From the NCBI GenBank assembly GCA_015062015.1, contig SUVM01000003.1, positions 1 to 43,445 on the forward strand: DNA of 43,445 nt, read 5' to 3'. The translations under genes were made by a program, and so were the position numbers. Source of the DNA: Akkermansiaceae bacterium (GTDB taxonomy: Bacteria > Verrucomicrobiota > Verrucomicrobiia > Verrucomicrobiales > Akkermansiaceae). The notes beneath the pieces are model-generated. The model saw only the letters and a list, made by a program, of their open reading frames with translations, was not told the DNA's origin and ran no database searches. Positions 40,414 through 43,445 of the stretch are shown here, piece after piece (the first letter of the stretch is position 1; every line of letters starts with the position of its first letter).

Positions 40414-41712
40414 TTACCAACCAAGCACATGGTGGTAAACGCGCAGCATCTTATCGGCTGCGGTCTCCCAGTTGGAGTTTTTAATGTCTTGGGCACTTTG
40501 CTCTGCCACTTGCTTGTAGAGCTCTTCGTCCGTTATGAGGTTGACGATGTGTTTTGCCATCATGTTCACATCCCAGAAGTCTGCCTTGAGAGCGCCTTTC
40601 ATCACCTCTGCCACTCCGCTTTGTTTGGAAATAACAGCGGGGATGTTGAATTGCGCGGCTTCCAGTGCAGAGAGCCCGAAAGGCTCGGATACCGAGGGCA
40701 TGCAGTAAACGTCCGTCATGCTCAAAAGCTCATTGACTTTCTGCTTGTTCAGGAACCCGGTGAAGTGGAACTTGTCGCCCACACCGTGGAAAGCCCCGGT
40801 CTCTATCAACTGGCGCAGCTTCTCGCCCGTGCCGGCCATCACAAAGCGCACATTGTCGGTCTGCTCCAATACCTTTGCGGCAATTTGCAGGAAGAACTCC
40901 GGCCCTTTTTGGGCGGTAAGGCGGCCAAGGAAGAGTACCAGCTTTTCGGGGAATTTCTTTTTGGTATGGAAAACCTCCACAGGGTCTGCACCGTTGTGTA
41001 CCGGGAAAATCTTGGCGGGGTCGATGCCGTAGTGCCCGGCAGCTACGGTGCCGGTGTATTTGGAGACGGGGATAACGGCATCTGCTTGCTCCATGCCGTA
41101 TTTTTCGATGTCATAAATCCAGCCGCGGGCATCTGCGCCGGCGCGGTCAAACTGAGAGGCGTGCAGGTGTACCACCAAAGGCTTGCCTGTGGCGCGTTTT
41201 ACCTCTACACCGGCCAGGTATGTCATCCAGTCGTGCGCGTGCACTACGTCAAAGTCGTAGCCGCGTGCCATGACGGCGCATATCTTGGAGAACTCGATAA
41301 CCTTGCGGGCTAAGTCCCCGGCATACAGGTCTTCCTTGCCGGTAAAGAGCTCTAAATCTGCCTTATGTACCTTAGAGAAGAGCAGCTTGCCTTCCTTGGT
41401 GAAGGTGATGTTGCCCGGGGTGCCTTCCTCGCTCGCATAGGGGTCCAAATTCACCGGGGCTTTCCCTACTACGGTAAAGCTTTCGTAGGTGTAACCCTCG
41501 CTCTGTACCTCCATCTCGGAGTGTTGTAAGTTGTTAATGCCGGTAAGCTCAAATCCGTCATATTCTACGCCCTTTTTGGCCTTAGGAACAATGACTGAAA
41601 GATCTACCTTTTTTGCTAATGCTTTGGATATGCCCATGCATGCAACACCGAGTCCGCCGTTAATCAGTGGCGGAAACTCCCAACCCAATTTCAGTACTTT
41701 TATTCTCCTCAT
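40414..41712 (-). CDS. GT-B glycosyltransferase (glycogen synthase-like, GT4/GT5)
   Basis: A 432-residue retaining glycosyltransferase with the GT-B fold. The N-terminal domain begins KVLKLGWEFPPLINGGLGVACMGISKAL, the nucleotide-sugar loop of glycogen-synthase-like enzymes; VVHAHDWMTYLAG follows at about 155-167. The C-terminal domain has VLFLGRLTAQKGPEFFLQIA and the EX7E motif EPFGLSALE near residue 350. GT4 and GT5 cannot be separated firmly by eye. With the GH57-like gene it forms a two-gene operon similar to glycogen/starch-linked pairs in Bacteroidetes, so synthesis or remodelling of an alpha-glucan is the likely role. Confidence 0.85.
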   Translation of the reverse strand: MRRIKVLKLGWEFPPLINGGLGVACMGISKALAKKVDLSVIVPKAKKGVEYDGFELTGINNLQHSEMEVQSEGYTYESFTVVGKAPVNLDPYASEEGTPGNITFTKEGKLLFSKVHKADLELFTGKEDLYAGDLARKVIEFSKICAVMARGYDFDVVHAHDWMTYLAGVEVKRATGKPLVVHLHASQFDRAGADARGWIYDIEKYGMEQADAVIPVSKYTGTVAAGHYGIDPAKIFPVHNGADPVEVFHTKKKFPEKLVLFLGRLTAQKGPEFFLQIAAKVLEQTDNVRFVMAGTGEKLRQLIETGAFHGVGDKFHFTGFLNKQKVNELLSMTDVYCMPSVSEPFGLSALEAAQFNIPAVISKQSGVAEVMKGALKADFWDVNMMAKHIVNLITDEELYKQVAEQSAQDIKNSNWETAADKMLRVYHHVLGW

Positions 41713-41773
41713 GACTTTGTGTGATAAGCTAGTTGACTATCCCGGTCGATGCTGCTTGCACCGCTCCGCGAGG

Positions 41774-41802
41774 ATTAGACACCATCCCTTGCCGATTGTC
41801 CA
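41774..41802 (-). promoter_or_regulatory. Candidate promoter of the glycosyltransferase-GH57 operon
   Basis: TGGACA (41797-41802), 17-base spacer, TCTAAT (41774-41779). The leader would be about 55 bases. Nothing else is seen in the 204-base gap 41713-41916 except a short GCCGG/CCGGC hairpin at 41903-41915. Confidence 0.5.
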
Positions 41803-41916
41803 GAACAAAGTGTGACAGCGCATCGTTTCTGCGCCTTTTTCTCTTTTACTTTGTTGCCTGGCATGGGTGGTGCTGCTGCCTCCTCCGTCTCCCGATGGCT
41901 GCGCCGGTTTCCGGCA

Positions 41917-42123
41917 TCAGTTTTCGCGGTTGGCGCGTCGTATGTCCTCGAGAGCTGCGATAAAATCATCCAAAATTTCAGCCGGTACCATAATGCGGTC
42001 TCGGTTAGAGCTTACTTTTTCGGTGATGCGTACCACACGGCCTCGCGCATTGCTTTTGAGGTCGATGAAGAACGTTTTGCGATCCGCTATAATTTTTTCC
42101 GTACAAATGATATCGTCGTCCAC
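41917..42123 (-). CDS. PUR-alpha-like nucleic-acid-binding protein (DUF3276 type)
   Basis: A 68-residue protein consisting of a single PUR repeat: KTFFIDLKSNARGRVVRITEKV, then DRIMVPAEILDDFIAALEDI. This is the beta-sheet-plus-helix pattern of PUR-alpha-like proteins, which bind single-stranded DNA or RNA and are found in Bacteroidetes, spirochaetes (BpuR) and some PVC bacteria. The start codon is GTG (42121-42123); no in-frame ATG precedes the first domain strand. Its strong promoter and small size suggest abundant expression. Target is unknown; a nucleoid or post-transcriptional role is inference. Confidence 0.8.
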   Translation of the reverse strand: MDDDIICTEKIIADRKTFFIDLKSNARGRVVRITEKVSSNRDRIMVPAEILDDFIAALEDIRRANREN

Positions 42124-42161
42124 AGTATTGTAACGGGCCTGGTTATCTGACCCTCAGCCTG

Positions 42162-42191
42162 ATTATATACCTAAATGCAGCGGTAAGTCAA
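42162..42191 (-). promoter_or_regulatory. Promoter of the PUR-like gene
   Basis: TTGACT (42186-42191), 18-base spacer, perfect TATAAT (42162-42167). The -10 ends 38 bases before the GTG start. It is among the best promoter matches in the window. Confidence 0.75.
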
Positions 42192-42243
42192 TCCGCAAAT
42201 GTCTATATGGCGGCAAAATCTGCTAAAATATGCCCATTTTGGC

Positions 42244-42284
42244 AAAGAAAAGCGGTGCAACCGGCGTGTTGGCGGGTTGCACCG
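42244..42284 (-). terminator. Intrinsic terminator after birA
   Basis: On the minus strand, a perfect 10-bp stem CGGTGCAACC / GGTTGCACCG (42284-42275 and 42262-42253) with a 12-base loop, then CTTTTCTTTG. It lies 28 bases after the birA stop. Confidence 0.85.
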
Positions 42285-42312
42285 TAGGGAAAACCGAGCA
42301 GTGGCGGGTGGG

Positions 42313-43041
42313 TCAGACCAGTTCTTTAAGTCTGTTGATGCTAATGGCCGGTACGGTGATAAACGTACCGTCTGCCTTGCGGAGAATGGGCGAGCCATCT
42401 GACTCTATGCCGGAGAAGAAACCGCAGATGCGCTCCGTATCGGTAATAGCGACTACCGGTAGGCTGGGTCCCCATGCTTGTTCCAATCTTTTCAGAATCG
42501 GTGCACTGCCGTTGTCAATAAAGTCAGTAAATGTTTTGTAAAGTTCTTTCGCTAAGTGGTCTCGCAATGTGTCTACGGTGGGACACGTCGCGGGGATGAG
42601 GTCCACCAAACGCACGGGTACATCTGTGGTGACTCCCTGTAATTTTACGAGGTTGTTGTAAACATTGACACCAATGCCCACGGATACCATGTCTTGCGCC
42701 GGACGCTCTACCAGAATCCCGGCCAGCTTGTTGCGTTTTACCAGCAAATCATTGGGCCAGCGCAGCCGTAAGCCCTGTATGCGGTAGGCCTCTAAGGTGT
42801 CTATAAGAGCAACTCCGGCAACTAAAGGCATTAAGCCCCAAGGCCGCTTGGATTTCGGGTCTATGGGTAAGTTGTAGTTTGCCCACAAGCCGCCTTCCTC
42901 GCCATACCATGCACGGTTAAAGCGCCCGCGCCCTTTGTTTTGGCGAACACTGCTTACAACGGACCATGCAGGCATGTTTCTGGCTTCTGTGAATGTGGAT
43001 TCGCAGACCTCAAGTTTCTTAACTTTCCACTTAATGCTCAT
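42313..43041 (-). CDS. birA: Biotin--protein ligase
   Basis: Attaches biotin to the carrier domain of acetyl-CoA carboxylase and related enzymes. The biotinyl-AMP loop is KGRGRFNRAWYGEEGGLWANY (about 37-56); RLRWPNDLLVKRNKLAGILVE (about 92-112) holds the catalytic Lys region, and the C-terminal SH3-like domain ends in ITVPAISINRL. It is 242 residues with no N-terminal helix-turn-helix, so it is a group I, non-repressor ligase. A TAGAAT at 43048-43053 lies six bases before the ATG, suggesting a leaderless transcript. It is separated from the PUR-like gene by the terminator at 42244-42284. Confidence 0.93.
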   Translation of the reverse strand: MSIKWKVKKLEVCESTFTEARNMPAWSVVSSVRQNKGRGRFNRAWYGEEGGLWANYNLPIDPKSKRPWGLMPLVAGVALIDTLEAYRIQGLRLRWPNDLLVKRNKLAGILVERPAQDMVSVGIGVNVYNNLVKLQGVTTDVPVRLVDLIPATCPTVDTLRDHLAKELYKTFTDFIDNGSAPILKRLEQAWGPSLPVVAITDTERICGFFSGIESDGSPILRKADGTFITVPAISINRLKELV

Positions 43042-43047
43042 GTCTTC

Positions 43048-43053
43048 ATTCTA
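43048..43053 (-). promoter_or_regulatory. -10 element of birA
   Basis: TAGAAT, six bases before the birA ATG. A -35 of TGGACT 17 bases upstream is partial. Confidence 0.5.
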
Positions 43054-43130
43054 CACTTCTTTTTGTGTAAGTCCATAAAAAATATGGCGTGCTGACATAA
43101 ATTAGGGTGTCGGGTACGTGTTGTTTGGGG

Positions 43131-43136
43131 TAAGAT
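43131..43136 (+). promoter_or_regulatory. Candidate -10 of the GNAT gene
   Basis: TAAGAT, six bases before the ATG at 43143. No clear -35 is seen at the expected spacing. Confidence 0.4.
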
Positions 43137-43142
43137 GGCTAC

Positions 43143-43445
43143 ATGGCGTTTGTGGTACAGAGGTTGCAGGATGTCGGCAGCAGAGAATTTGCGGAAGCTT
43201 GGGGGCTGTATTGCTCGGCCTTTCCCTTGGCAGAGCGTAGGGATGCGCACCTGCATGCCGCAGCCATGGCGCAAGCCCCCGATTTTGTTTGTTTGCACCT
43301 CAGAGATGCCGGCGGTTTTGTCGGTTTGTTATTTTATTGGTTGTTTTCGCACTGTGTTTATGTGGAGCATTTGGCCATTGCAGAGCCCCGCCGCGGGCAA
43401 GGGTTGGGGCAGCGTGTGTTGGCTCTGGCACAGCAGCATGGCTTG
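43143..43445 (+). CDS. GNAT-family acetyltransferase, 3' end outside window
   Basis: The open frame from the ATG at 43143 runs 101 codons to the window edge. Near the visible end, YVEHLAIAEPRRGQGLGQRVL is the acetyl-CoA-binding motif A of GNAT acetyltransferases (R/Q-x-x-G-x-G/A, here RRGQGLG), preceded by the expected beta-strand. The first 75 residues fit the N-terminal helices and strands of a GNAT fold. The substrate cannot be told. The C-terminal third is missing because of the window end. Confidence 0.8.
   Translation, partial: MAFVVQRLQDVGSREFAEAWGLYCSAFPLAERRDAHLHAAAMAQAPDFVCLHLRDAGGFVGLLFYWLFSHCVYVEHLAIAEPRRGQGLGQRVLALAQQHGL

Noticed and set aside
41903-41915. GCCGG/CCGGC hairpin after the PUR-like gene as terminator
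   Set aside because: Only a five-base stem with no T-run on the minus strand.
43038-43298. An 86-codon minus-strand open frame opposite the GNAT gene
   Set aside because: It overlaps both the birA start and the recognisable GNAT coding sequence and shows no domain.
1-43445. tRNA genes, rRNA, CRISPR arrays, insertion sequences or phage genes
   Set aside because: No cloverleaf with a GTTC-type T-arm, no regularly spaced repeats, no transposase or integrase motifs and no flanking inverted repeats were seen on either strand.

Overview
The window looks like chromosomal backbone of a free-growing, peptidoglycan-making, Gram-negative-type bacterium, most likely a member of the Verrucomicrobiota (PVC superphylum). 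Reasons: a three-gene pseudopilin cassette resembling the 'Verru_Chthon cassette' proteins D, B and C; a MurC-MurB fusion; a small PUR-alpha-like protein; a GH57 alpha-amylase-like/glycosyltransferase pair; several lipoprotein signals; and very few Shine-Dalgarno sequences. The phylum call is inference; no rRNA or tRNA gene was seen. No insertion sequence, phage gene, CRISPR array or attachment site was found. Coding density is high: no gene-free stretch exceeds about 210 bases.

Layout. 1-3576 (minus): start of a lipoprotein gene, a squalene/phytoene synthase family protein, an enlarged signal peptidase I, and UppP. 3733-9839 (plus): three pseudopilins, a lipoate/octanoate ligase family protein, a Nudix protein fused to a degenerate polyphosphate-kinase-2-like domain, and AsnRS. 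9904-13404 (plus): a ROK-family kinase with a long N-terminal extension, then a membrane Ser/Thr kinase with an N-terminal zinc ribbon. 13389-15915 (minus): khpA-priA. 16114-20279 (minus): a degenerate SDR-like protein, GtrA, DUF1015 and SerA. 20433-22942 (plus): two PilT-type ATPases, the first with a duplicated N-terminal domain. 23012-27261 (plus): CoaD, a small secreted helical protein, a cysteine desulfurase and ComEC. 27258-28027 (minus): HU and another small secreted protein. 28124-33046 (minus): an RsmA-Nudix fusion and an OppABC-type peptide uptake operon without its ATPases. 33206-34150 (plus): a DMT transporter. 34161-39015 (minus): murCB-ddl-ftsQ plus a proline-rich secreted protein. 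39205-41712 (minus): glycosyltransferase plus GH57-like protein. 41917-43041 (minus): PUR-like protein and BirA. 43143-end (plus): a GNAT acetyltransferase cut by the window edge.

Shared themes. Envelope building (LepB, UppP, MurCB, Ddl, FtsQ, SDR/GtrA) and the pilus/DNA-uptake machinery (pseudopilins, PilT-type ATPases, ComEC) dominate. Two unrelated Nudix fusions, one to a PPK2-like pseudo-domain and one to RsmA, are the most unusual proteins. At the DNA level, many promoters place the -10 hexamer exactly 6 or 10 bases before the start codon, which predicts leaderless or nearly leaderless mRNAs. This also decides the start of uppP and rsmA. A perfect 9-1-9 inverted repeat straddles the lepB start codon.
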